From Stenotrophomonas sp. VV52 (GTDB taxonomy: Bacteria; Pseudomonadota; Gammaproteobacteria; Xanthomonadales; Xanthomonadaceae), in the NCBI RefSeq assembly GCF_002893095.1, contig NZ_PKQQ01000001.1, forward strand, positions 62,001-126,000: a stretch of DNA of 64,000 nt. The letters are read 5' to 3'. Below, piece after piece: positions 46,379 through 54,324 of the stretch. Each line of letters starts with the position of its first letter. Within the stretch, counting starts at the first letter, position 1. The position numbers and the translations under genes are program-made. The notes beneath the pieces are model-generated. The model ran no database searches. It was not told the origin of the DNA and saw nothing but the letters and a program-made list of their open reading frames with translations.

Positions 46379-48082
46379 TCATTCCGCCTTGCGTTCGAAC
46401 GCCTTCGGCGTCGGTAGTTCCACCGGCACGCCCCTGGCGTCGCAGGTGCCGGCCTGGCACAGGCGCTCGCGCAGTCGCGGGGTGGCCTGGACGATCATGT
46501 GGTAGATCGTGTTCTGCTCCATGGTGCCGCGTACCGCCTTGCTGCCCGGGCCACGGGCCCAGATGCCGACGTCCTCGCCACCGTGGCTTTCGCTCTTCAT
46601 CGGCACCAGCGCTTCCTGCATGTAGTCCGGGTGCTCGGTATCCACGTGGGTCAGGTCCGGGCGACCCTCGACCGGGTCGAAGCTGCTTGGGCCGTGCGGA
46701 TAGGTCTTGGGGCCGGCCGGCTGCTGGTTGGTGGCGCCGGTGAAACCGGGGCCATTGGCGTAGCTCAGCGTGGTGTAGGGCAGGCCGGTGCCGTCGCGGG
46801 CGAGGTCCAGTGCGCCGGCGCCGTCTTCGCCGCCCTTGTCCTTGACCTTGCCCAGGATCGGGTTGCCACGGGCCGGGTAGCCGACGAAGTTCAGCGTGTG
46901 CGAGTGGTCGGCGGTGACGATGATCAGGGTGTCCTGGTCCGAGGTCGCTTCCGCCGCCGCGCGCACGGCGTCCGACAGTGCCACGGTGTCGCTCAGCGCA
47001 CGATAGGCGTTGCCGCTGTGGTTGGCATGGTCGATGCGCGCGCCTTCCACCATCAGCACGTAGCCTTCCTGGTGGCGCGAGAGGTTGGCGATGGCGGCCT
47101 TGGTCAGCTCGGCCAGGCTGGGCTCGCCGGACGGGTCATCCTTGCGCTCGATCTCGTAGCGCATGTGGTCCGGCTCGAACAGGCCCAGCAGCGCAGGCGC
47201 GTTCGCCGCCGCCTTCAGCTGTTCGGCGTTCCACACGTAGGCGCCCTGCGGGTGCGCCTGCTTCCACTCGCTGACCAGGCTGCGCCCGTCCAGGCGCAGG
47301 CCGACCTTGTCGTCGTACTCCGGGTCGGTCTCTTCCACGGTGGTGAACTGCGCGCGGCCACCGCCGAGCGCGACCAGCGGGCCCTGGCCGTAGCGCGAGG
47401 TGGAGAGCAGCTGCTGGGCGATGTCCTGGCAGCCGGCGGCCTTGGCGGATTCGGGCAGGTCAGTGTCGTTCTCCCAGTTGCGCTCTGGGGAATGCGCGTA
47501 GGTCGCCGCCGGCGTGGCATGGGTCAGCCGCGCGGTGGAGACCACGCCGGTGGCCATGCCGGCGCTGTCGGCCAGCTGCAGCCAGGTCAGCAGGCCCTTG
47601 TCGAGGCTGTCGGCGCAGTCGCTGCGGGTGCCCGCGCTGACCCCGATCGCGCCCATGTGGGTCTTCACGCCGGTGGTGATGGCGGTCATGGTGCCGGCCG
47701 AATCGGGGGTCTGCGAATCGGTGTTGTAGGTCTTGCTGAACGCCGTGGCCGGGAAGCGCTCCCACGACAGCAGGTTCTCTTCACCCGGATTGCCGTTGCG
47801 CTGGCCTTCGAAAATGCGCGCGGCCGCCACCGTGGTCAGGCTCATGCCGTCGCCCAGGAACAGGATCACGTTCTTTGCGCGGCCGTCCATCGCGCCACTG
47901 CCGGCGGCGCGGGCGGCGCCGCTGCGGTACCACCACTGCGGGGTTTCACCGGCCGGGTGGGCCACCGTCGGTACATCGACCTGAACGGTGCCGGTGGCGC
48001 GGGAGGAGGAGGCGGGAGTGGCGCAGGCGCCGAGCAGCAGGGTGGTGGCGACAGCCGCCAGCAAAGGGGTGGAACGGGGCAT
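46379..48082 (-). CDS. alkaline phosphatase family lipoprotein
   Basis: 567-residue phosphomonoesterase with lipobox LLGAC (about residues 16-20), metal-site motif FLGDGMS, the nucleophile region TPDSAGTMTA (Ser in DSA), DHANH and TADHSHTLNFVGY, all in PhoA order. An active envelope enzyme is expected. The Met of MPRSTPLLAAV is preferred since it gives a clean lipoprotein signal; an upstream Met (48118) is possible. No Pho box was recognised. Confidence 0.93.
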   Translation of the reverse strand: MPRSTPLLAAVATTLLLGACATPASSSRATGTVQVDVPTVAHPAGETPQWWYRSGAARAAGSGAMDGRAKNVILFLGDGMSLTTVAAARIFEGQRNGNPGEENLLSWERFPATAFSKTYNTDSQTPDSAGTMTAITTGVKTHMGAIGVSAGTRSDCADSLDKGLLTWLQLADSAGMATGVVSTARLTHATPAATYAHSPERNWENDTDLPESAKAAGCQDIAQQLLSTSRYGQGPLVALGGGRAQFTTVEETDPEYDDKVGLRLDGRSLVSEWKQAHPQGAYVWNAEQLKAAANAPALLGLFEPDHMRYEIERKDDPSGEPSLAELTKAAIANLSRHQEGYVLMVEGARIDHANHSGNAYRALSDTVALSDAVRAAAEATSDQDTLIIVTADHSHTLNFVGYPARGNPILGKVKDKGGEDGAGALDLARDGTGLPYTTLSYANGPGFTGATNQQPAGPKTYPHGPSSFDPVEGRPDLTHVDTEHPDYMQEALVPMKSESHGGEDVGIWARGPGSKAVRGTMEQNTIYHMIVQATPRLRERLCQAGTCDARGVPVELPTPKAFERKAE

Positions 48083-48234
48083 GGACGCGCGGATCTCATG
48101 AATGAAACGGGCATTCATTATGCCGAACGCCGCAAGGCACGCCGATGACACGCTGGATTCCCCGCGCATGCCTCGTTCCGGCGGGCCGCTTGGGCTATGG
48201 TGATCCGCTGTATCACTCTCTCCCTGGAATGCTC

Positions 48235-49548
48235 ATGACGCTGGTGTCTGCCTGGCTGCGGATCCCGTTCTGGCAGCGTGTACTCGGCGGTTTCGTGCTG
48301 GGCGCGCTGGCCGGTTGGCTGCTTGGTCCCGCCGCCGAGGTCTGGTTCGGCCCGCTGGGCGACCTGTATGTGACCCTGATCAAGATGATCGCGGTGCCGC
48401 TGGTGTTCTTCGCGGTGATCAACGCAATCTCCTCGCTGCATGGCCAGAAGTCGTTGGCCGCGCTGGGCGGGCGCACCTTCCTGTGGTTCATCATCACCGC
48501 CGCGCTGGCGGTGGGCATCGGCCTGCTGGTCGGCACCGTGATGCAGCCGGGCACCGGCGCGCTGAGCCTGAGCATGGACCAGGGCTACACCCCACGCGAA
48601 GTGCCGAGCGTGGTCAAGGTGCTGATGGACGTGGTGCCCTCCAATGTGTTCTACGCCCTCACCGGGATCGGTACCCGGGTCAACGCCGCCGGTGAGACCG
48701 TGCTGGCCGCAGGCCGCGGTTCGATCCTGCCGGTGATCTTCTTTGCCGGCCTGCTCGGCTTTGCCATGGTCAAGCTGGGCGACAAGGTCGCCGAGGCGCG
48801 CAAGCTGACCGGGCAGATGAGCGACATCATGATCCAGGTCACCCGCTTCGTGCTGGAGATGACCCCGCTGGGTACCTTCGGCCTGATCGCCGGGCTGGTC
48901 GGCAGCTACGGCTTCGAGAAGCTGCTGCCGCTGGGCAACTTCGTGCTGGCGCTGTATGTGGCCTGCGCGCTGCATATCGTGCTGGTGTACGGCAGCCTGC
49001 TGCTGGCGCACGGGCTGAACCCGCTGAAGTTCTTCCGCGGCGCCGCGCCGGGCATGCAGGTGGCGTTCGTGAGTTCGTCCAGCTTTGCGGCGATGCCGGC
49101 GGCGATGCGCTCGATCACCCACAACCTGGGCGTGAACAAGGATTACGCTTCGTTCGCGGTCCCGCTCGGTGCCAGCATCAAGATGGACGGCTGCGGCGCG
49201 ATCTATCCGGCGCTCTGTGCAGTGTTCATCGCGCAGTACACAGGCGTGCCGCTCACCCCCGAGCAGTACGTGGTGGTGCTGATCGCCTCGGTGCTGGGCA
49301 GCTTCGGCACCGCCGGCGTCCCGGGTACGGCAGTGGTGATGGCCACCGTGGTACTGAGCGCGGCCAACCTGCCGCTGGAAACCATCGGCTACCTGTATGC
49401 GATCGACCGCATCCTCGACATGATGCGCACCATGACCAACGTGACCGGGCAGATGCTGGTGCCGGTGCTGGTGGCCAAGGAAACGGGGCTGCTCGACCGC
49501 GAGGTGTACGACAATCCCTCGACCAACCTGGGCGTGGAAGAACGCTGA
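48235..49548 (+). CDS. dicarboxylate/amino acid:cation symporter (DAACS family)
   Basis: 437-residue secondary transporter of the GltP/DctA family. Multiple helices, the serine-rich re-entrant loop SSSSFAAMPA and the conserved GASIKMDGCGAIYPA and PGTAVVMATVVLS segments are present. Likely substrates are glutamate/aspartate or C4-dicarboxylates; specificity cannot be read. ATGs at 48229 and 48235 are both possible. It is divergent from the phosphatase gene. Confidence 0.93.
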   Translation: MTLVSAWLRIPFWQRVLGGFVLGALAGWLLGPAAEVWFGPLGDLYVTLIKMIAVPLVFFAVINAISSLHGQKSLAALGGRTFLWFIITAALAVGIGLLVGTVMQPGTGALSLSMDQGYTPREVPSVVKVLMDVVPSNVFYALTGIGTRVNAAGETVLAAGRGSILPVIFFAGLLGFAMVKLGDKVAEARKLTGQMSDIMIQVTRFVLEMTPLGTFGLIAGLVGSYGFEKLLPLGNFVLALYVACALHIVLVYGSLLLAHGLNPLKFFRGAAPGMQVAFVSSSSFAAMPAAMRSITHNLGVNKDYASFAVPLGASIKMDGCGAIYPALCAVFIAQYTGVPLTPEQYVVVLIASVLGSFGTAGVPGTAVVMATVVLSAANLPLETIGYLYAIDRILDMMRTMTNVTGQMLVPVLVAKETGLLDREVYDNPSTNLGVEER

Positions 49549-49575
49549 CTGCGCGCTGTGACACCTGTATCGGCG

Positions 49576-49597
49576 GGTGTAACAGCGCTGATACACC
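49576..49597. promoter_or_regulatory. near-perfect 22-bp palindrome, candidate activator site
   Basis: Arms GGTGTA and TACACC enclose CAGCGCTG, itself palindromic; only one base pair of the 11 mismatches. It lies about 145-165 bp upstream of a sigma-54-type promoter, a normal place for an enhancer. The related half-sites GGTGTAAC and TGTGACACC recur nearby. Confidence 0.6.
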
Positions 49598-49664
49598 CAA
49601 CTGTGAAGCAAGTGTTATCAGGGTTCTTGCCAGTGCCGGTCGTGTTCATGTGATGTGAACATCG

Positions 49665-49685
49665 ACGCGGGTGTAACACCCGCGT
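49665..49685. promoter_or_regulatory. perfect 21-bp palindrome, candidate activator site
   Basis: ACGCGGGTGT-A-ACACCCGCGT, centred about 66 bp upstream of the sigma-54-type promoter. It shares GGTGTAAC with the site at 49576. A further palindrome TGTTCA...TGAACA (49643-49661) lies between them. Binding by the activator encoded at 55896-57233 is inference. Confidence 0.6.
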
Positions 49686-49710
49686 TGCAGGCGCGGCGCC
49701 AGAAGCTGTC

Positions 49711-49736
49711 CAAAGGCCCATGAAACGGGCCTTTTG
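49711..49736 (+). terminator. terminator of the symporter gene
   Basis: Stem AAAGGCCC / GGGCCTTT with a 7-base loop followed by TTG; it sits just before the sigma-54-type promoter and would insulate the amyloid-like operon from read-through. Confidence 0.7.
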
Positions 49737-49740
49737 AAGT

Positions 49741-49756
49741 TGGCACGATTGCTGCT
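49741..49756 (+). promoter_or_regulatory. sigma-54 (RpoN) promoter of the Fap-like operon
   Basis: TGGCACGATTGCTGCT matches the -24/-12 consensus TGGCACG-N4-TTGCW at all but one base, with the required 10 bp between GG and GC. The first gene starts 33 bp later with GGGAGG as Shine-Dalgarno. A sigma-54 activator gene lies at the other end of the operon. Confidence 0.85.
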
Positions 49757-49788
49757 CCATCCCTCCCGCATCTTGACGGGAGGTCGCA

Positions 49789-50322
49789 ATGGACAGCGTT
49801 CACGTATCAGGCAAGGAAACCGCGATGGCATGGCTGGTGGCGGCAGCGGTGCTGCTGGTGCCGGCCGCGGTACAGGCTTCGGGCGCCCGCCAGGGCGTGA
49901 AGCAGCAACCGGGTGAGATCGTGCTGCTGCGTGATGTCTCGGCACGGCCGGCCTACCGGCCCGCCCCCCCGGGCGTGGCGCTGATCGCCGACCCGTCCCC
50001 GCGCCGTGAAGTCGCCGGGACGCTGGGCACCTCCACCGGCATGGACGAACTGAGCGACGACGATTACGCCTCGCTCGGCTCCAACGCCGGCATCGCATCG
50101 AGCCACCACCAGACCACGGTCGAACGGGTCACTACCGGCACCGTCAACAACACGTTGGGCCGTGCCACCACCAGTGGCGTGCTTTCAGGCAATACGCTCG
50201 GCCGCGCCATCGGCGGCCCGATGGGGGCGGTGGGCAATACCACCCGCGGCATCGGCGACCAGGTACGTGGCGCACTGGCACAGTTCCCGCTTGGCCAGCC
50301 TGCAGGTGGGCCCGGCAAATGA
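49789..50322 (+). CDS. secreted protein of unknown function, first gene of the Fap-like operon
   Basis: 177 residues with a signal peptide (hydrophobic core AWLVAAAVLLVPAAVQASG), then a charged linker and a Gly/Thr/Asn-rich C-terminal half (TTVERVTTGTVNNTLGRATT). No family recognised. It occupies the place of fapA in Pseudomonas, but I cannot claim homology. The start is set by GGGAGG 5 bases before the ATG; a Met at 49825 is a second option. Its stop overlaps the next start as ATGA. Confidence 0.7.
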   Translation: MDSVHVSGKETAMAWLVAAAVLLVPAAVQASGARQGVKQQPGEIVLLRDVSARPAYRPAPPGVALIADPSPRREVAGTLGTSTGMDELSDDDYASLGSNAGIASSHHQTTVERVTTGTVNNTLGRATTSGVLSGNTLGRAIGGPMGAVGNTTRGIGDQVRGALAQFPLGQPAGGPGK

Positions 50323-50957
50323 AGCGTGTCACTGTCCTTCTGTCGCTCGGCCTGCTCTCCGTCCTGCCACTGCCGCTGCATGCGCAGCACGCAGACGACT
50401 ACGCCGGCATGCTCGGCTACCTCAACCACACCCGCCTGGACGGCCGCGCGCTGAGCAACGCCGACGGCGCGGTGACGGTCAACATGGCCGCCGGCGACCT
50501 CAACCTGCAGGGCAACCTGATGGGCATCGCCAGCGGCGACAACGCGCAGGTGCAGGTCGACGCGCGCCAGCTCCAGTCCAACAACCGGGTGCGCGCCAAT
50601 GGCGCACTCGACGCCAGCGCCAGCATTGGCGGACAGGCACTCAGCGGCGCCCGCGGCGTCGCCATGATCAACCAGGCCAGCGGCATCGGCAACGCGACGC
50701 TCAACATCGTCACGGCCACGCTGGCGCAACAGGGCATACGCGAGACGAACGACGAGGCCCTGGCCGCGTCGGGGGCACTCGCGTCAGCAGGGGGGCAGGG
50801 CACCGCAGCACGCGGTGGTTCCGCCGGTACCCGCAGTGTCGCCGTGGAGGACACCGCACTGCAGGGATTCGACGGCGTTCTGCAACTCAATCAAATCGCG
50901 GGTTCCGGAAACATCACCGCCAACCAGTTGGGCATGTCGGTGCAGTCCACCCCGTGA
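50319..50957 (+). CDS. secreted repeat-type protein, candidate minor fibre component
   Basis: 212 residues with a clear signal peptide (1-22, ending LHAQ). The mature part has the pattern VTVNMAAGDLNLQGNLMGIA, akin to the NxAAGxxNxQxN repeats of the 514-residue protein encoded next, and further Asn/Gln/Gly/Ala stretches (SGIGNATLNIV, GSGNITANQLGMSV). This composition resembles FapB/curlin-type subunits. Assignment as minor amyloid or nucleator is inference from sequence style and position. Confidence 0.65.
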   Translation: MKRVTVLLSLGLLSVLPLPLHAQHADDYAGMLGYLNHTRLDGRALSNADGAVTVNMAAGDLNLQGNLMGIASGDNAQVQVDARQLQSNNRVRANGALDASASIGGQALSGARGVAMINQASGIGNATLNIVTATLAQQGIRETNDEALAASGALASAGGQGTAARGGSAGTRSVAVEDTALQGFDGVLQLNQIAGSGNITANQLGMSVQSTP

Positions 50958-51000
50958 TCTGTTTCATCCACCCGATTGATCCGTGAAGAGAGAGGGCATC

Positions 51001-52545
51001 ATGAACACCATGAACAAGACGGTACTGGCGCTGGCCATCGCTGTTGCGGCTACCGCTTCCGCTGCGGCTGCAGACAATCAGAACCAGAGCGCGTTCATCA
51101 ACCACATCCACAACGTGTGGGAAACGCGCACCAACCTCAATACCAACGCCAACACGAACCTCAACACCGACGTCGACACCAACATCGACACCAATATCGA
51201 TACCGACGTTGATACCAACATCAATACCGATATCAACACCGCCATCGATACCGACATCGATACCAACATCCGCAACGACTGGGATTCGCGTACCCGCGTA
51301 CGCAACAACAGCACCACCAACACCGATACCACCACCACCACCGAAACCACCACCAAGTCCTACAGTGACACCCGCGACGTCAATCACACGCGCAATGTCA
51401 CCGTGAACGAGGACGTGCAGAAGAACAGCAACATCCAGGCCGACGAGCGCAAGGAAAAGAACAACCACGGCGTCGACGTGAACCTGGAATCGGACCTGCA
51501 GGTGGGTGCCGATGTACAGTTCCGTGGCCGTCCGACCGTGTCGGGTGACTTGACCGTCGACTCTGCGGCGATCGCCATCATCGACAACCGCCAGTCGGTC
51601 ACCGACAACCATGGCGACAACGAACTGCTGGACAACAACTCGTCGATCAGCGAAAACACCGCACAGGACGCTTCGGGCAACCTCGGCTTCAATACCGCCG
51701 CCGGTGACAACAATGCCCAGGACAATGCTGCGGCGCTCTCCGCCGCCGACGCCTCGTTCACCTTCGGCATGTCCGATGCCCAGGTGTACGTGAACCAGTA
51801 CGGTGCGGGCAACCGGACCTACAACGACGGCGTGGCCAACAACTCCAGCCTCAGCGGCAACGCCTTCCGTGGTGCCACCGGCAACATCGGCGTGAACAGC
51901 GCGGCCGGCAACAACAACGAGCAGAAGAACGCGCTGGCCGCATCGGTCTCGACCGCACGCATGGCCACCGCGAGCATCAGCTCGAACCAGATCTCCACCG
52001 ACAACAGCGTGTCCAACGAGGGCTACACCAAGGCCATGCGTGACACCACCCAGGTCACCCTGCGTGGCACGGTCCGCGGGGGCACGGCGGCCATCGGTGT
52101 GGGTGGCTACGCGGGTCGCGGCAACGCCTACCAGGCCAATGATTACTACCCGGATACCTGGACCGGCGCCACGCACACCGGCGGCAACCAGACCGGGCAC
52201 ATCGACATGGACAGCGCGGCCCAGGGCGCCGTGGACAACCCGTACAGCGAAGGTGCGGGCGGTCTGGCCTTCGACACCGACGAGCAGGGTGTCCTGGCCT
52301 ACGGCGAAGTCGGCTACGCCGACCTGCACGCCAGCCTGAGCGGAACCGTGTCGACCACCCAGTGGGTGGTGCAGAAGGCCGAGAACAACGCCTCGCTGTC
52401 CGGTGACGCCTTCCGTGGCGCCAGCGGCAACATCGGCGTGAACGTTGCGGCCGGCACCGGCAACCTGCAGGCCAACAGCCTGGCCTTGGCCGTGGCCCAG
52501 CCGTCCACCGGTGGCGGCACCCCGGGCGGCGGTGGCGGCGAGTAA
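51001..52545 (+). CDS. large repeat-rich secreted protein, candidate major amyloid subunit (FapC-like position)
   Basis: 514 residues with a signal peptide (1-24). Residues 44-91 are 12 tandem T-[N/D]-[hydrophobic]-[N/D] units; a Thr-rich stretch (TDTTTTTETTT) follows. Three longer repeats start near residues 212, 280 and 462 and share N-x-S-[LI]-S, G-N-[IL]-G-[VF]-N, AAG and Q-x-N-[AS]. I see no cysteine. The C-terminus is a Gly-rich tail. The repeat style is that of Fap/curlin-like fibre proteins; FapC also has three imperfect repeats. The start ATG has GAGAGGG upstream; the strong hairpin after the gene would favour high subunit output. Confidence 0.72.
   Translation: MNTMNKTVLALAIAVAATASAAAADNQNQSAFINHIHNVWETRTNLNTNANTNLNTDVDTNIDTNIDTDVDTNINTDINTAIDTDIDTNIRNDWDSRTRVRNNSTTNTDTTTTTETTTKSYSDTRDVNHTRNVTVNEDVQKNSNIQADERKEKNNHGVDVNLESDLQVGADVQFRGRPTVSGDLTVDSAAIAIIDNRQSVTDNHGDNELLDNNSSISENTAQDASGNLGFNTAAGDNNAQDNAAALSAADASFTFGMSDAQVYVNQYGAGNRTYNDGVANNSSLSGNAFRGATGNIGVNSAAGNNNEQKNALAASVSTARMATASISSNQISTDNSVSNEGYTKAMRDTTQVTLRGTVRGGTAAIGVGGYAGRGNAYQANDYYPDTWTGATHTGGNQTGHIDMDSAAQGAVDNPYSEGAGGLAFDTDEQGVLAYGEVGYADLHASLSGTVSTTQWVVQKAENNASLSGDAFRGASGNIGVNVAAGTGNLQANSLALAVAQPSTGGGTPGGGGGE
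51130..51273 (+). repeat. 12 tandem 12-bp in-frame repeats
   Basis: Each unit is ACC-RAY-NTN-RAY-like and encodes T-[N/D]-[L/I/V/A]-[N/D] (for example ACCGACATCGAT). Twelve units in a row without interruption make up residues 44-91 of the 514-residue protein. Third codon positions vary between units, so selection seems to act on the peptide and not only on the DNA. Confidence 0.9.
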
Positions 52546-52619
52546 GCCTGTCCGTTTTCGCAAGCAACACGCGTTGAGCGCAACAAGCCCGGTCATCCGC
52601 CAATGGCCGGGTTCCCCCG

Positions 52620-52660
52620 GGAGCCCCTGTCCCATCCTCCCCCTTTGGGGCAGGGGCTCC
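52620..52660 (+). terminator. hairpin between the major subunit gene and the peptidase gene
   Basis: 10-bp stem GGAGCCCCTG / CAGGGGCTCC, extendable by TCCC/GGGG inside, followed by TTCCTTA. A partial terminator here would give more subunit than export machinery. The role is inferred. Confidence 0.55.
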
Positions 52661-52686
52661 TTCCTTACCTTCCGGAGCCTTCGCCG

Positions 52687-53388
52687 ATGTGGTCGACCCG
52701 AGCCCTGTGCAGCCTGATGTTGCTGCTGCTGTTGCCCGCAGGCGCAACGCGCGCCGGTGACGTGGCCTTCAGTGGCGTGCTGCCCAATGGCGCGGTGTTC
52801 ACCCAGAAAGTGGAGAGCATGCAGGAACGGCGCTTCCGCAACATGGTGCGCCAACACACCGATTACAGCTGCGGCGCGGCCGCACTGGCCACCATCCTGC
52901 GTTACGCCTACCACCTGGACGCGGACGAAGGCACGGTGATCGAAGGAATGATGGGGGTCTCCGACCCCGAACTGGTCCACCAGCGTGGTTTCTCGCTGCT
53001 GGACATCAAACGCTATGTGGAATCGCTGGGCATGCGCGGGCGCGGTTACCGCGTCGACGAAGACCGTCTGCGTTCAATGCGCATCCCCGGACTGGTGTTG
53101 ATGGATGTACGCGGGTTCCGCCACTTCGTGGTCCTCAAGCAGGTCCGTGACGATGTGGTGGACGTAGCCGACCCGATCCTGGGCAACCGCAGCATTCCCA
53201 TCAACGAATTTCTCGAATCATGGCCGTCGCGCGCCGTGTTCGTCGTGATCGGTAGCGATTTCGACCGCAACACCGTGCTGCTGCAGCCCGGCGAACGGCC
53301 CAGCGCCCGTTCGCTGTATGCCCGGCAAGGGCCGATAACCGACGCGGAACTGGTCGACTTCGGTTTTGCCCACGCCGATCTGTTCTAG
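52687..53388 (+). CDS. fapD: C39 family peptidase, FapD-like
   Basis: 233 residues with a signal peptide (about 1-23) and a C39 cysteine-peptidase domain: catalytic Cys62 in DYSCGAAALATIL, His146 in GFRHFVVL and Asp162 in ADPILGN. FapD of the Pseudomonas amyloid operon is a secreted C39 peptidase of this type needed for fibre export. Position between the putative subunit and the outer-membrane genes fits. The ATG at 52687 has GGAG 9 bases upstream; the open frame extends further back but with no signal-like sequence. Confidence 0.85.
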   Translation: MWSTRALCSLMLLLLLPAGATRAGDVAFSGVLPNGAVFTQKVESMQERRFRNMVRQHTDYSCGAAALATILRYAYHLDADEGTVIEGMMGVSDPELVHQRGFSLLDIKRYVESLGMRGRGYRVDEDRLRSMRIPGLVLMDVRGFRHFVVLKQVRDDVVDVADPILGNRSIPINEFLESWPSRAVFVVIGSDFDRNTVLLQPGERPSARSLYARQGPITDAELVDFGFAHADLF

Positions 53389-53396
53389 GAGGCAAC

Positions 53397-54281
53397 ATGA
53401 ACATCGCACCATGGACGCCCGCCGTACTGCTGCTTGCCCTCGCAGGCATCGCCCCGGCCCATGCGGCCGACGCGCCGAAGGCAGAGCAGGGGCGCCCCGG
53501 CAAGGGACTGAACGAGATCCCCGACCCGGAACTCAACCTGATGCGCGGCCGCTACACGGTCAATGGCACCTCGGTCGCCTGGTTCGGCGTCACCATGATT
53601 TCGCAGTGGCAGGCCGGCAATCAGTCGGCGCAGGCGGCGCTGACCCTGGGCATGGACTTCCGCAACAGCACCAGCACCCCGAAGGTCAGCTTCACGCCCA
53701 GCGTGACCGTGACCGCCGCCGACGCACCACTGCCGGTCACGCCGGGGCGCAGCGTCGACTCCAGCGGCCTGCAGAATGTAGCGGGCCTCACCCAGAGCGT
53801 GCAGGTTGCCGGCGACAACAACGTGGCCAGCAACGCCACCCAGTTGAACGTGCGTGATGGCAGTGCGCCGCCCGCCACCGAAACACCCGCAGCGCCGGCG
53901 GCAGTCGCGCAGACCAGCCCGCAGGAGTCCGCCGCCCCGCAGGCGCCGGCACAGCCATCCAATGTGGAGCAGGCCGTTGCGCAGCAGGCGCCGGCCCAAC
54001 AAGCCACCGCACAGCAGGGCGGCGTCAGCGCCGTGGCCCAGCAGGACGGCAACAGCGCCAGTGTGAAGCTGGACATCCAGGGCGTGGGCCAGGTCCAGCA
54101 GTGGATCCGCAACGGCAGCGTCGGGCAGAGCATTGCGATCAGCAGCGACGGACAGGCGGTCCGCAACCGCATGCAGATCGACCTGGTCCGGCAGACGCTG
54201 GCCAGCGGTGCATCGTTGAACCAGAACGTAGCCCAGGCGATGAACCTGGTGCGCGGTGTTGGCATGGGGCCCGGCCAGTAA
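53397..54281 (+). CDS. FapE-like secreted protein
   Basis: 294 residues with a signal peptide (1-23, ending AHAAD). The conserved-looking part is residues 30-150 (NLMRGRYTVNGTSVAWFGVT, then GLTQSVQVAGDNNVASNATQ); a Gln/Ala/Pro-rich low-complexity linker follows (about 160-205) and then a C-terminal domain with Val/Gln/Ile alternation. Position between the C39 peptidase and the barrel gene is that of fapE. Named by position and style, not by clear homology. AGGAGG precedes the ATG by 6 bases. Confidence 0.65.
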   Translation: MNIAPWTPAVLLLALAGIAPAHAADAPKAEQGRPGKGLNEIPDPELNLMRGRYTVNGTSVAWFGVTMISQWQAGNQSAQAALTLGMDFRNSTSTPKVSFTPSVTVTAADAPLPVTPGRSVDSSGLQNVAGLTQSVQVAGDNNVASNATQLNVRDGSAPPATETPAAPAAVAQTSPQESAAPQAPAQPSNVEQAVAQQAPAQQATAQQGGVSAVAQQDGNSASVKLDIQGVGQVQQWIRNGSVGQSIAISSDGQAVRNRMQIDLVRQTLASGASLNQNVAQAMNLVRGVGMGPGQ

Positions 54282-54324
54282 CCCTGGCCGGTGGGGGAAC
54301 CACACAGAACCGCAGGGCAAGGAA

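Noticed and set aside
49643-49661. Clp/CRP binding site
   Set aside because: The palindrome TGTTCA...TGAACA does not carry the TGTGA-N6-TCACA pattern.
51130-51273. Regular short repeats resembling a CRISPR or minisatellite
   Set aside because: Units are 12 bp without spacers, stay in frame and encode a regular peptide, so they are coding repeats.
50914-52980. Open frame of 688 codons on the - strand
   Set aside because: Antisense to the repeat-rich fibre candidate; its apparent GVDVGI repeats are only the complement of the tetrapeptide tract.
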